A DNA stretch of 64,000 nucleotides. Origin: Virgifigura deserti (GTDB lineage: Bacteria > Pseudomonadota > Alphaproteobacteria > Dongiales > Dongiaceae). Both the position numbers and the translations under genes were made by a program. The stretch's first letter is position 1, and the number at the start of each line of letters is the position of its first letter. The DNA lies in contig QOZR01000002.1 in assembly GCA_003576685.1 (NCBI GenBank), positions 124,001 through 188,000 of the forward strand. The letters run 5' to 3'. This document shows positions 1 to 7,778 of the stretch, one piece after another. Under the pieces are notes generated by a model, which saw only the letters and a program-made list of their open reading frames with translations, ran no database searches and was not told the DNA's origin.

Positions 1-1050
1 CCGCATCGCGCGGACCATGACGAGTTCCGCCTGGAAATCGACATAGTGCGGCAGCTTCAGATGCTCGACGAAGCCGGTCGCCTGGACATTGTCGGCATGC
101 GCGAGAACGAACTCCTCGTCCTGCGCCGGGGCGGCCGCCTCCTCGCCCAGCTCGCGCGCCCGCAGCGCTCGATCGACAAGCGCCATTGACATCGCCTTCC
201 GCTCGCAATGGCCGAAGGTCAGGCCATAGCCGCGCGTGAACTGCGGCGGCATCGTCGCCGAGCCTTTGAACTGGTTCACCATCTGGCATTCCGTGACCGT
301 GACCTCGCCGAGCTCGACTGGAAAGCCCAGCTCCTCCGGCACGAACTCGACATCGACCTCGCCGAGCCGGATCTCTCCGGCGAAGGGATGATTGTTGCCG
401 TAGCCGCGCTGCGTCGAGTAGCCGAGCGCGAGCAGGAAGCCTTCATCGCCGCGCGCCAGCACCTGAAGGCGGAGATCGCGATCGGCGGGAAATTCGAGCG
501 GGTCCCGCGTCACATCGCCGACCGGCGCGTCGTCCTCCGCCGTCTCGGCTTCGAACAGACCGTCGCGGCCCAGGATATCGGTCACGCGCGGCATTGCCGC
601 CACTGACTGTTCCGCCTCCTCAGCTGCCGCGACCGGCGCGCCCTCCGCCGCCAGCGTGAAGTCGAGCAGCCGGTGGGTGTAGTCGAAGGTCGGCCCAAGG
701 ACCTGACCGCCCGGGATATCCTTGAAGGTCGCCGAGATCCGTCGGCGCACAACCATCTCCCCGGTATCGACCGGCTCGGACGCGCCGAACCTTGGAAGCG
801 TCGTGCGATAGGCGCGAAGCAGGAAGATCGCCTCGATCAAGTCGCCGCGCGCCTGCTTGACCGCCAGCGCCGCAAGCTCCCGGTCATAGAGCGATCCCTC
901 GGTCATCACCCGATCGACGGCATGGGCAAGCTGCTGGTCGATCTGCGCCAGGGTCAGCTCAGGCACCGCCGGGTCGCCGCGGCGCTCCTCCGCCAGCAGG
1001 CGATGCGCGTTCTCGATGGCCCGCTCGCCACCCTTCACCGCGACATACAT
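1..1050 (-). CDS. phnI: PhnI, carbon-phosphorus lyase core subunit (3' end cut by window edge)
   Basis: PhnI works in the C-P lyase core complex (PhnGHIJ), which couples phosphonates to ATP as ribosyl triphosphate phosphonates in the cytoplasm. Reading the minus strand from the ATG at 1050 gives 350 uninterrupted codons beginning MYVAVKGGERAIENAH, with the family segments ending YTHRLLDFTL, GYGNNHPFAGEIR and FTRGYGLTFGHCERKAMSMA. The family is about 350-370 residues, so only the last few codons should lie left of the window. The gene begins 3 bp after the phnH stop, so phnG-phnH-phnI form one operon, and phnJKL probably follow outside the window. Identification is firm; the exact C-terminus is unseen. 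Confidence 0.95.
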   Translation of the reverse strand, partial: MYVAVKGGERAIENAHRLLAEERRGDPAVPELTLAQIDQQLAHAVDRVMTEGSLYDRELAALAVKQARGDLIEAIFLLRAYRTTLPRFGASEPVDTGEMVVRRRISATFKDIPGGQVLGPTFDYTHRLLDFTLAAEGAPVAAAEEAEQSVAAMPRVTDILGRDGLFEAETAEDDAPVGDVTRDPLEFPADRDLRLQVLARGDEGFLLALGYSTQRGYGNNHPFAGEIRLGEVDVEFVPEELGFPVELGEVTVTECQMVNQFKGSATMPPQFTRGYGLTFGHCERKAMSMALVDRALRARELGEEAAAPAQDEEFVLAHADNVQATGFVEHLKLPHYVDFQAELVMVRAMR

Positions 1051-1053
1051 CGG

Positions 1054-1650
1054 TCAGCCCTCCACGATTGTCGTTCGCGGTAGCCCGCAAAGCCGCGCAC
1101 CGCAGGTCAGGAACATGTCGACGCCCTCCGGAAAGCGGTCGACGTTCTCCCTCCAGGCCCGCCAGAATCCGTCCGGCAGCCCCTCAACGGTCAGCCGATG
1201 CTCGGTCTCGATCCCGGGACCGCGGAGTCGAAGCGGGCCGCCCTCGCGCAGCTCACCGACCTCGACGATCAGTGTCGCTGAGCGATCGGGATAGGCGTCG
1301 GTACCAACGGTGAAGCGGATGAGCGGCCCCAGCGCCGTCCCATCGCCGATCACCGCGAACTGCGCGGCGCCGGCGTCCGTGACGATCGGGCAGCCGCAGT
1401 GAAACCGCAGCGCCGCCGCAGCATCGGCAGCCGCTGCGTCGAGCCAGACCGGCGTGTCGTGATCGACCAGGGAGAGGCAAAGCGATGCCGCAGCCGGCCC
1501 GATCGTCCAGCCCGCCTCATTCAAGGACGGGCTTTCGACGAGGCGACCGGGTCGCGCGAGCGCTTCGAGCGCGACGCGGAAGGTGCGCTGGGCATCGAGG
1601 ACCGGATCGGCGAAGGCGCTGCCGATGGCGCCGGTTGTTGCGAGCGTCAT
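1054..1650 (-). CDS. phnH: PhnH, C-P lyase core subunit
   Basis: This 198-residue protein has the PhnH layout: N-terminal FADPVLDAQRTFR and LARPGR motifs, a central VDHDTPVWLD segment, and a C-terminal segment ending FLTCGARLCGLPRTT. PhnH is a dimeric, PLP-transferase-like but cofactor-free part of the C-P lyase core. The frame stays open further upstream, but the ATG at 1650 is preceded by AGGTG at good spacing and matches the family N-terminus, so I chose it. It starts 4 bp after phnG ends and is followed by phnI 3 bp later, which fits translational coupling. Confidence 0.95.
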   Translation of the reverse strand: MTLATTGAIGSAFADPVLDAQRTFRVALEALARPGRLVESPSLNEAGWTIGPAAASLCLSLVDHDTPVWLDAAAADAAAALRFHCGCPIVTDAGAAQFAVIGDGTALGPLIRFTVGTDAYPDRSATLIVEVGELREGGPLRLRGPGIETEHRLTVEGLPDGFWRAWRENVDRFPEGVDMFLTCGARLCGLPRTTIVEG

Positions 1651-1654
1651 AACG

Positions 1655-2140
1655 TCACCTGTCCCGAACCATCGTGAGGAACTCCACCCGTGTCGCCGCG
1701 GCCTTCCGGCGCCGCTCCGCCTTTCTCGCAGCCTGAGCCTCGGAAAGCGGCCGGGTGACCAGCGCCTCGACCTCCGCGCGCCGGTCTGAATCCTGCAGCA
1801 GCGCGTCGAAGATGGCGGCCAGCTCCGCCTTGCGGTGGTCGCGACCGGCGACATAGCCGTGGCCGACAATGCCGTTCTCCAGCGCGACGGCGCAGCGCGA
1901 CACGGTCATCTCGCCGAGATTGAACCGCTGACCGGTGCCGCCCGCCCGGCCGCGCACCATAACCAGCCCCGTCTCAGGCCGCCGGAGATGCCGATAGGCG
2001 GGCTTCCCGCTCATTGCACCCCACGCGCGGACAAGTGCGTCCGTCGGTGCCTTGGCCAGAACGGCCATCCAGGCCCGGCGGGTGTCCGTCGCAGTGGACT
2101 TGGCCGGTTCGTTCGATTGCGGATGAGTTGTCATATTCAT
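1655..2140 (-). CDS. phnG: PhnG, C-P lyase core subunit
   Basis: The 161-residue product shows PhnG hallmarks: RRAWMAVLAKAP near the N-terminus, RPETGLVMVRGRAGGTGQRFNLGE in the middle (two adjoining motifs), and VSRCAVAL followed by GHGYVAGRDHRKAEL. It is a subunit of the PhnGHIJ core and first gene of the phnGHI operon. The assigned ATG at 2140 (another lies at 2134) has no Shine-Dalgarno sequence and directly adjoins the octamer array at 2139-2162. Translation may therefore be leaderless, or may start a little downstream. The regulator phnF is divergent. Confidence 0.94.
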   Translation of the reverse strand: MNMTTHPQSNEPAKSTATDTRRAWMAVLAKAPTDALVRAWGAMSGKPAYRHLRRPETGLVMVRGRAGGTGQRFNLGEMTVSRCAVALENGIVGHGYVAGRDHRKAELAAIFDALLQDSDRRAEVEALVTRPLSEAQAARKAERRRKAAATRVEFLTMVRDR

Positions 2141-2162
2141 CTATACATCTAGACATCTATAT
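2139..2162. promoter_or_regulatory. Three head-to-tail octamers, likely PhnF operator
   Basis: Three contiguous 8-bp units, ATCTATAC, ATCTAGAC and ATCTATAT, lie between divergent phnG and phnF and touch the phnG start codon. They match the GT-N-TA-N-AC half-palindrome pattern typical of HutC-type GntR regulators, the subfamily of PhnF. The sister site upstream of phnD has two copies of GTCTAAAC. Binding by PhnF is inferred from position and pattern. Confidence 0.7.
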
Positions 2163-2209
2163 GTTAGGAAGGATGCTGCAGCCGTTGCTTTCGATTGTAA
2201 AGGCGCGAA

Positions 2210-2968
2210 ATGAGAAACTTTTCTGACAATGGGGTCGACATGGGATCTGACATGGACCGTGGCACCGGCGTGGCGCTGTGGCGCCAGATCCAGCAGGCCC
2301 TGCATGCGGAGATCGTCGGCGGCGCTTTCAAGCCGGGAGAGCGTCTGCCGACCGAGGCCGAGATGTCGCACCGTTTCGGCGTCAATCGCCATACCCTGCG
2401 GCGCGCCGTCGGTGCCCTGCAGGACGCCGGCGTGCTGCGAGTCGAGCAAGGCCGCGGCACCTTCGTCCAGGAGGACGTGATCGATTACCCGGTCGCCCGG
2501 CGGACCCGCTTCTCCGAGAACATCACGCGCCTGCACCGCCATCCGAGCGGTGAACTCCTCCGCGCTGCCGAAATTCCGGCTCCACCCGAGATCGCGCGCG
2601 GGCTCAAGATCCGCACCGGGCGCCGGGTGGCCCTGCTCGAGATCGTCGGCGCCGTTGACGGACGACCGGTCAGCATCGGCGCCCACCATTTCCCGAAGCC
2701 CCGCTTCGACGGCCTGATCGACAGCTATCGCGCGACCGGCTCGATCACCAAGGCTTTGGCGCAGCATGGGATTGGCGACTACTTCCGGCAGGTGACTCGG
2801 GTGACGTCGCGGATGCCCACGCCCGACGAGGCCCGCCATCTCCATCAGGCGAAGACGCTGCCGATTCTGGTGACGGAGAACGTCAACGTCGATCCTGAAG
2901 GCCGGCCCATCGAGTTCAGCGTCTCGCGCTTGGCGAGCGAGCGGGTTCAACTCGTCTTTGAGCCTTAA
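2210..2968 (+). CDS. phnF: PhnF, GntR/HutC-family repressor of the phosphonate genes
   Basis: The 252-residue protein has an N-terminal GntR winged helix (ALWRQIQQALHAEI, GERLPTEAEM, then VNRHTLRRAVGALQDAGVLR) followed by a UTRA ligand domain of the PhnF/HutC type, with VALLEIVGAVDGRPVS and LVTENVNVDPEGRPIEF. It is divergent from phnGHI and is expected to repress that operon, phnDCE and phnM through the octamer arrays. Two starts are possible: ATG 2210, preceded by AAGG, and ATG 2240, preceded by GGGG. The helix-turn-helix is intact with either. Its 3' end overlaps the convergent methyltransferase gene by 4 bp. Confidence 0.92.
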   Translation: MRNFSDNGVDMGSDMDRGTGVALWRQIQQALHAEIVGGAFKPGERLPTEAEMSHRFGVNRHTLRRAVGALQDAGVLRVEQGRGTFVQEDVIDYPVARRTRFSENITRLHRHPSGELLRAAEIPAPPEIARGLKIRTGRRVALLEIVGAVDGRPVSIGAHHFPKPRFDGLIDSYRATGSITKALAQHGIGDYFRQVTRVTSRMPTPDEARHLHQAKTLPILVTENVNVDPEGRPIEFSVSRLASERVQLVFEP

Positions 2969-3645
2969 GCGACCGACACCTTCTCGGCAAGGAGATGCCA
3001 GTGCCAGGAACCCGGCCGGCGGTGCTCGACCTGCTTCAGGCTCAGGACCTCGAACTCGGCGAACAACGCCGCGAGCTCTCCGGCATCGCAATAGAAGTGC
3101 GGATGCCCCTTGTCGTTGTCGCCGTCGATCACGAAGGTACCACGGCCAACTTCACGCCCTCGGCCGAAATTCACGTTCCGCTTCGTTAGCATGGTGCCGA
3201 GATAGAGGCCGCCCGGCCTAAGCACCCGGAAGATCTCGCCGATCGTGCGCTCCACGACATCGGAGGCGCCATGATAGATCACGTTCCAGGCGACGACGAA
3301 ATCGAACGCGCAGGACGGAACAGGCAGGTCCGTCATCAGCCCCGCGCGGAACGGGACCGCAAGTCCGCGCTCGGCCGCGGCGGCCTGGGCGAAGGTCAGC
3401 CCCTTCGGACTCCCGTCGATCGCCTCGACGGCGAAACCCGCCTCGGCGAGGAACAGGGCATGGCGGCCGACCCCGCAGCCGAGGTCCAGCGCATCGCGAC
3501 AGCCACGCGCCCGCAGCTCCGGCAGGAGAAGGCGCAGATCCTCCTCCGGCTCTAGCCATTCGGCTCGACCTTCCGTCGTGCTCCACCGCCGGTCCCAGGC
3601 ATGGTGGGCCGTCGCGGTTTCGAATCCGTTCGCATTAGCGGTCAT
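2965..3645 (-). CDS. Class I SAM-dependent methyltransferase, last gene of the phnDCE operon
   Basis: This 226-residue protein has the methyltransferase motif I DLGCGVG (residues 54-60), an acidic motif around AIDGS, a motif near FDFVVAWNVIYHG and a VLRPGG post-motif. It looks like the small TehB/UbiE-type enzymes; the substrate is unknown. Its GAGGG ribosome-binding site lies across the phnE stop codon, 6 bp before the ATG at 3645, so it is translationally tied to phnE. A TTG at 3651 in the same frame is less likely. A methyltransferase is not a standard C-P lyase component, so a role on phosphonate substrates or products is only inferred from this linkage. Confidence 0.85.
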   Translation of the reverse strand: MTANANGFETATAHHAWDRRWSTTEGRAEWLEPEEDLRLLLPELRARGCRDALDLGCGVGRHALFLAEAGFAVEAIDGSPKGLTFAQAAAAERGLAVPFRAGLMTDLPVPSCAFDFVVAWNVIYHGASDVVERTIGEIFRVLRPGGLYLGTMLTKRNVNFGRGREVGRGTFVIDGDNDKGHPHFYCDAGELAALFAEFEVLSLKQVEHRRPGSWHWHLLAEKVSVA

Positions 3646-3654
3646 GAACAACCC

Positions 3655-4479
3655 TCAGATGACGCGTTGCCGCAGGAAGGTGCTGACGCGCTCCACCACC
3701 AGCACCAGAAGAAAAATGCTCAGAATGATCGTTGCGGCCTGGGCATAGCTGAACAGGTCCATCGCGACCTTCAGCTCGATGCCGATGCCGCCCGCCCCGA
3801 CGAGCCCGAGAACGACGGAGGCGCGCGTCGCCTTCTCGAGACTGAACAGCGAGGCGCCGATGAAGGACGGAAGCGCGGCCGGGATTACAGCACAGAACAC
3901 CCGGCCGAGACGGGATGCGCCTAGCGCCGTCAACGCCTCTTGCGGGCCGTGATCGGCCTCTTCCATCGCCTCGGCGAAGAAGCGGCCGCAGAAGCCGATC
4001 GTGTCGATCATGATCGCCAGCGCCCCGGCGAACGGTCCGAGGCCGACGGCAATCACGAAGAGCAACGCCCAGACGAGATCGGGCACCGTCCGGAACAGCG
4101 AGATCAGCGCGCGGGAGCAGCCGTAAAGCAGGATGTGCGGCGTCTGGCTGCGCGTGGCGAGAATTGCCAGAGGCAGGCTGAGGACGATGCCGAAGACGGT
4201 GCCCACCAGCGCCATCTGAAAGGTCTCGAGAAGAGCGAGGGCGATCGAATCGAGACGGCTCAGATCCGGCGGAAACATCTGGCCGATCATGCGGCCGATG
4301 CCCGGAATTCCGGCGACGAGATCCTCGACCGAGATGCCGATGCCATCGATCGACGCCACGAAAAAGGCGATCGCCAGAAGATAGGCGAGAAAGGTGCCGA
4401 TACCCGGCCGGTCGAACCGGCCGGGGACGGCGGGCCCACGCTCGGCTACCGCCGACGGACCGACGAAGGGCTCAGCCAT
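3655..4479 (-). CDS. phnE: PhnE, phosphonate ABC transporter permease
   Basis: This 274-residue inner-membrane protein has several hydrophobic segments and the permease EAA-type loop EALTALGASRLGRVF, followed by the PhnE-type C-terminus LGLVGAGGIGIELK. It forms the channel of the phosphonate importer with PhnC (ATPase) and PhnD (binding protein). Its start overlaps the phnC stop by 8 bp, which indicates translational coupling within phnD-phnC-phnE-methyltransferase. Confidence 0.95.
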   Translation of the reverse strand: MAEPFVGPSAVAERGPAVPGRFDRPGIGTFLAYLLAIAFFVASIDGIGISVEDLVAGIPGIGRMIGQMFPPDLSRLDSIALALLETFQMALVGTVFGIVLSLPLAILATRSQTPHILLYGCSRALISLFRTVPDLVWALLFVIAVGLGPFAGALAIMIDTIGFCGRFFAEAMEEADHGPQEALTALGASRLGRVFCAVIPAALPSFIGASLFSLEKATRASVVLGLVGAGGIGIELKVAMDLFSYAQAATIILSIFLLVLVVERVSTFLRQRVI

Positions 4480-5305
4480 AGATCTCTCTCAAGCCTGCGA
4501 AATCCTGCGCGCGCGCCGGGCCGTCCAGCTCGACCCGCCCGGCGCGCAAGCCGACGATGCGATCGGCATAATCCACGGCGTGGCGCAGATCGTGCGACGA
4601 GAAGAGCAGCGTCAGCCCCTCCCGACGCATGAGGTCGCTGAACAGGCCCATCACCTCCTCACCGGCATTGGGATCGAGGCTCGCGACCGGCTCGTCGGCC
4701 ATGACGAACTGCGGGCGCTGCATCAAAGCGCGGGCGATCGCGACGCGCTGCGACTGGCCGCCCGACAAGCTGTCGACCCGCTGCCGCGCGATATGCGGCA
4801 AGCCGACGAGGTCGAGGCAATGCATCGCCTCCTCCCGGACCGCCTTAGGCGCCAGGCCGTGAAGCCAGTAGCGCGCGCCGGCGTGGCGTGCCTGCGCGCC
4901 GTGAACGACGTTCGACAGGGCGGAGAGCCGCGGCACCAGATTATGCCGCTGGAAGACGAAGCCGACGCGGGCACGCAGCCGCCTGAGGTCGCGCGGCGCC
5001 AGCCGCCTCACATCGCGCTCCAGCAGCCGTACGGAACCGCCTTCGGCTTCGATCAGGCGCAGGCAGCACCGCAGGAGGGTCGACTTACCGGCACCGTTCG
5101 CACCGATCAGGGCGACGGACTGCCCGCGGAGAACGGCGAGATCGACGCCGTTCAGCACCGGCTTCGCCTCGCCGAACGACTTGACCATGCCTCGGATGTC
5201 GAGGTCGACCGCCGCCGGGACCGCCGCTCCGGCGAGCGGAGTCGGAGCGGCGGCCTCGACGCGGATTGGGTCGGCGGCCAGCGGCCGCGGTTGAAGGGCC
5301 AACAT
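4472..5305 (-). CDS. phnC: PhnC, phosphonate ABC transporter ATP-binding protein
   Basis: The protein has 277 residues with Walker A GANGAGKST (68-76), signature LSGGQSQR (about 180-187), Walker B FVMADE (about 200-205) and a switch histidine in LLFSSHDL. It energises phosphonate or phosphonate-ester uptake. A proline- and alanine-rich extension of about 33 residues precedes the usual ABC start; the coupled TAATG junction with phnD supports the long start, but a shorter protein is possible. Context phnD-phnC-phnE is canonical. Confidence 0.95.
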   Translation of the reverse strand: MLALQPRPLAADPIRVEAAAPTPLAGAAVPAAVDLDIRGMVKSFGEAKPVLNGVDLAVLRGQSVALIGANGAGKSTLLRCCLRLIEAEGGSVRLLERDVRRLAPRDLRRLRARVGFVFQRHNLVPRLSALSNVVHGAQARHAGARYWLHGLAPKAVREEAMHCLDLVGLPHIARQRVDSLSGGQSQRVAIARALMQRPQFVMADEPVASLDPNAGEEVMGLFSDLMRREGLTLLFSSHDLRHAVDYADRIVGLRAGRVELDGPARAQDFAGLREIYG

Positions 5306-6186
5306 TAGTTGCCGACGAACTCGGCATATTCCGGATGGCCGATGGTCTCGTACATCGACCGGACATAGTTGTAGTCGGCGTCACTGACGTTGGGGAGGAA
5401 CTTCATTCCCAGATATTTCTGGTTGTCCTTGCCCACGAGAATCGCCTTCACCAGCGGCTCGGCATGCGAGACAAAGGCGCCGCGTACCGTCTCTACAACG
5501 TTCTTGTCGACATGCGCACCCGCAACGAGCACGTCGTTGGGGAGGTCAGGCCCGCGGCCGATCACGCGGAAAGCACCGGGCTCGAAGGCTGTCTCTTTCT
5601 CGCGGATCTCGAGAAACTTGCCGTAGTTCATGCCGACGGCGGCGATGTCGCCCCGCTTCAGCGCCTCCCAGGCGACGTTGCGGCTGATATGCGTCATCTG
5701 CACGTCGTGAACCGGGTCGACACCATAGTCCGCGAGCACCTGTGCCGGCGCGAGATGGTTGGAGGTCGAACCGATATCGCCGAGCGCGATCTTCTGCCCC
5801 TTGAGATCGGACGGCAGCGTATAGCTGCTCTCGGCCATGACGATGATCGCCGAGAAATAGTCCGGCCGAGAAAAGCCGACGACAGGATAGGCCTTGGCCC
5901 TCTTGCCCATCACGACATATTCGGAAGGTCCGGTGAGCACGAAATCGACCCTCTGCGCATTCAGCGCCTCAACCGCCGCAGTGCGGCTGTTGACGGGGAA
6001 GAACTCGAACTCCAGCCCCGTGGCGTCCGATAGGACCTGGCGGAATTCGCCGAACTCCGCCTGAAGCATCTCCAGGCCGGAGATATCGGTGATCGCAAAG
6101 CGGACGGCATCCGCCGCGCTGGCCACGCTTGCGGCAAGGCCGAGCGCCAACGCCGTAAGCACGCCTGTGACTTGTCTCAGTTTCAT
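5305..6186 (-). CDS. phnD: PhnD, periplasmic phosphonate-binding protein
   Basis: The 293-residue protein starts with a Sec signal peptide (MKLRQVTGVLTALALGLAAS, cleavage near ASAAD) and continues as a PhnD-type solute-binding protein, with TGPSEYVVM, LKGQKIALGDIGSTSNHL and a late LVKAILVGKDNQKY region. It delivers phosphonates to PhnCE. It is the first gene of the transporter operon, with the double octamer operator about 65-80 bp upstream. The stop codon is fused with the phnC start (TAATG). Confidence 0.95.
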   Translation of the reverse strand: MKLRQVTGVLTALALGLAASVASAADAVRFAITDISGLEMLQAEFGEFRQVLSDATGLEFEFFPVNSRTAAVEALNAQRVDFVLTGPSEYVVMGKRAKAYPVVGFSRPDYFSAIIVMAESSYTLPSDLKGQKIALGDIGSTSNHLAPAQVLADYGVDPVHDVQMTHISRNVAWEALKRGDIAAVGMNYGKFLEIREKETAFEPGAFRVIGRGPDLPNDVLVAGAHVDKNVVETVRGAFVSHAEPLVKAILVGKDNQKYLGMKFLPNVSDADYNYVRSMYETIGHPEYAEFVGN

Positions 6187-6516
6187 GACGAATCCCTCGT
6201 CGAAAATTGGCTTTTTTTCATCGCGCGACGATCGGCAGCGCGTCGTCGACGTCTAAACGTCTAAACAAATTTTGTGACGCCGCCGTGACTCGCCGGTGAA
6301 CAGTTGGAGGATTGAGCCGCGCCGCCATTGGTCACTCGAGTCGAGGAATCAGCGAGCCCGATCAGCTACTTGCCGCCGCTCCCGATGGTCACGCCCCGCC
6401 GACGATGTCAGTGATTCATCCAGAAGAAAGCGCGGGACGACACTACCCTCTGTCAAACTCCTGTCATCCGATGCTGATAGGAGAAAGCCGACATACAGAT
6501 CTTTTGGAAGTGCTGA
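6187..6516. other. Divergent phnD/phnM intergenic region
   Basis: This 330-bp stretch separates divergent phnD and phnM. The only element I can support is the double octamer at 6251-6266; I see no convincing small gene, RNA or riboswitch. The phnM ribosome-binding site (GGAAG) is at its right end. Short open frames here have neither ribosome-binding sites nor recognisable products. Confidence 0.6.
6251..6266. promoter_or_regulatory. Two tandem octamers GTCTAAAC, likely PhnF operator
   Basis: GTCTAAAC occurs twice in direct succession, 65 bp upstream of phnD and about 250 bp upstream of phnM. The octamer fits GT-N-TA-N-AC, the HutC-type GntR recognition pattern, and agrees with the three octamers at 2139-2162. 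The shared motif ties the two phosphonate promoter regions to one regulator, presumably PhnF. Confidence 0.7.
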
Positions 6517-7692
6517 ATGAGACGCGTCTTACAAAGCGATCGCGTGCTGTGGCCGGACGGATCGCTGGCGGAAGGATCGGTCGTGATCGAGGACGGCGTG
6601 TTCGCGCCGGACACCGCGGCCGGTGCAGCCGCCGCTTCCGGCGATCGCACGATCCGGGCGGACGGCTTCGTTCTGCTCCCCGGCATCGTCGATTTGCATG
6701 GCGACGCCTTCGAGCGGCAGATCATGCCGCGGCCCGGCGTTGCGGTCCGACTCGACCTCGCCCTCACCGAGACCGACCGGCAGCTTGTCGCGAACGGCAT
6801 CACCACCGCCTTTCACGGGGTGACGAATTCCTGGGAACCGGGCCTGCGGAGCCGCGATGCCTTCCTGCGCCTGGCGGATGCGCTCGCCGGGCTCGACGGC
6901 GCACTGGCCTGCGACACCCGTCTGCATCTCCGCTTCGAGACCTTCAACCTGGATGCCGTCGAGGAGATGGAGCAGTGGATCGCCGGGGGGCGGATCGGCA
7001 TTCTCGCCTTCAACGATCATACGCCGGAGATCCATCGGGCGCGCAGCGACCCTGGCAAGGTCCGGAAATATGCCGAACGCGCCGGCCTGCCGGGCGAGGA
7101 GTTTCGGCTTCTGGTCGAGCATGTCTATGCGCGCCGCGACGCAGTCCCGGCGGCGGTAGAGCGCCTTGCGGCGGCGGCGCGGACGCATGCCATCGGCCTG
7201 ATGTCCCATGACGACGACAGCCCCGCCCTGCGCCGCCACTATCACGGACTCGGCTGCCGGATCGCCGAATTCCCGAAGAACGCGGAGACCGCCGAGGCCG
7301 CACGAGCGCTGGGCGACGCGATCGTGATGGGCGCGCCGAACGTTCTGCGCGGCGGCAGCCACAACGGCGCGGTCTGCGCGACGAGCATGATCGAGGCGGG
7401 GCTCTGCACGATCCTCGCCTCGGATTACTACTACCCGGCGCCGTTCCATGCCGCGTTCCGCCTCACCCGCGACGGTCGCGCCTCTCTCGGGGAGGCTTGG
7501 CGCCTCGTCTCGATCAACCCGGCCCGCGCCGCAGGCCTCGACGACCGCGGCGAGATCGCGGTCGGGCAGCGCGCGGACTTCCTGCTGGTCGATGTCAGCC
7601 GGCCGGAACTGCCGCGCGTCGCCGCGACCTTCACCGCCGGACGGCCGGTCCATATCGCGGACTCGACTGTGGCGAGGATGTTGGAACCGTAG
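6517..7692 (+). CDS. phnM: PhnM, ribosyl triphosphate phosphonate diphosphohydrolase
   Basis: The 391-residue protein is an amidohydrolase-fold enzyme with metal motif DLHGD (59-63), NDHTPE, LMSHDDDS and GAPNVLRGGSHNG, all PhnM signatures. PhnM removes diphosphate from the ribosyl triphosphate phosphonate made by the core complex, before PhnJ cleavage. It is transcribed away from phnD across the octamer operator and has a GGAAG ribosome-binding site. Its stop codon TAG lies inside the palindromic element beginning at 7687. No phnN or phnP follows it here. Confidence 0.95.
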   Translation: MRRVLQSDRVLWPDGSLAEGSVVIEDGVFAPDTAAGAAAASGDRTIRADGFVLLPGIVDLHGDAFERQIMPRPGVAVRLDLALTETDRQLVANGITTAFHGVTNSWEPGLRSRDAFLRLADALAGLDGALACDTRLHLRFETFNLDAVEEMEQWIAGGRIGILAFNDHTPEIHRARSDPGKVRKYAERAGLPGEEFRLLVEHVYARRDAVPAAVERLAAAARTHAIGLMSHDDDSPALRRHYHGLGCRIAEFPKNAETAEAARALGDAIVMGAPNVLRGGSHNGAVCATSMIEAGLCTILASDYYYPAPFHAAFRLTRDGRASLGEAWRLVSINPARAAGLDDRGEIAVGQRADFLLVDVSRPELPRVAATFTAGRPVHIADSTVARMLEP

Positions 7693-7765
7693 GGGCGGGT
7701 TTAAAAACCCCAACCCCTACCCTGCTATCGCCGGCCGGCGCTCCTCCCATAAGGGGAGGGAAATC
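7687..7765. repeat. GC-rich palindromic intergenic element between convergent genes
   Basis: The stretch begins CCGTAGGGGCGG, contains the perfect hairpin GGGTTT-AA-AAACCC (7697-7710), and ends with a second small stem CCTCCC/GGGAGG. It separates convergent phnM and the hydrolase and may act as a bidirectional terminator. The opening 12-mer recurs exactly at 59653-59664, which suggests a dispersed repeat family. Confidence 0.5.
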
Positions 7766-7778
7766 GCAACAACGCCCC

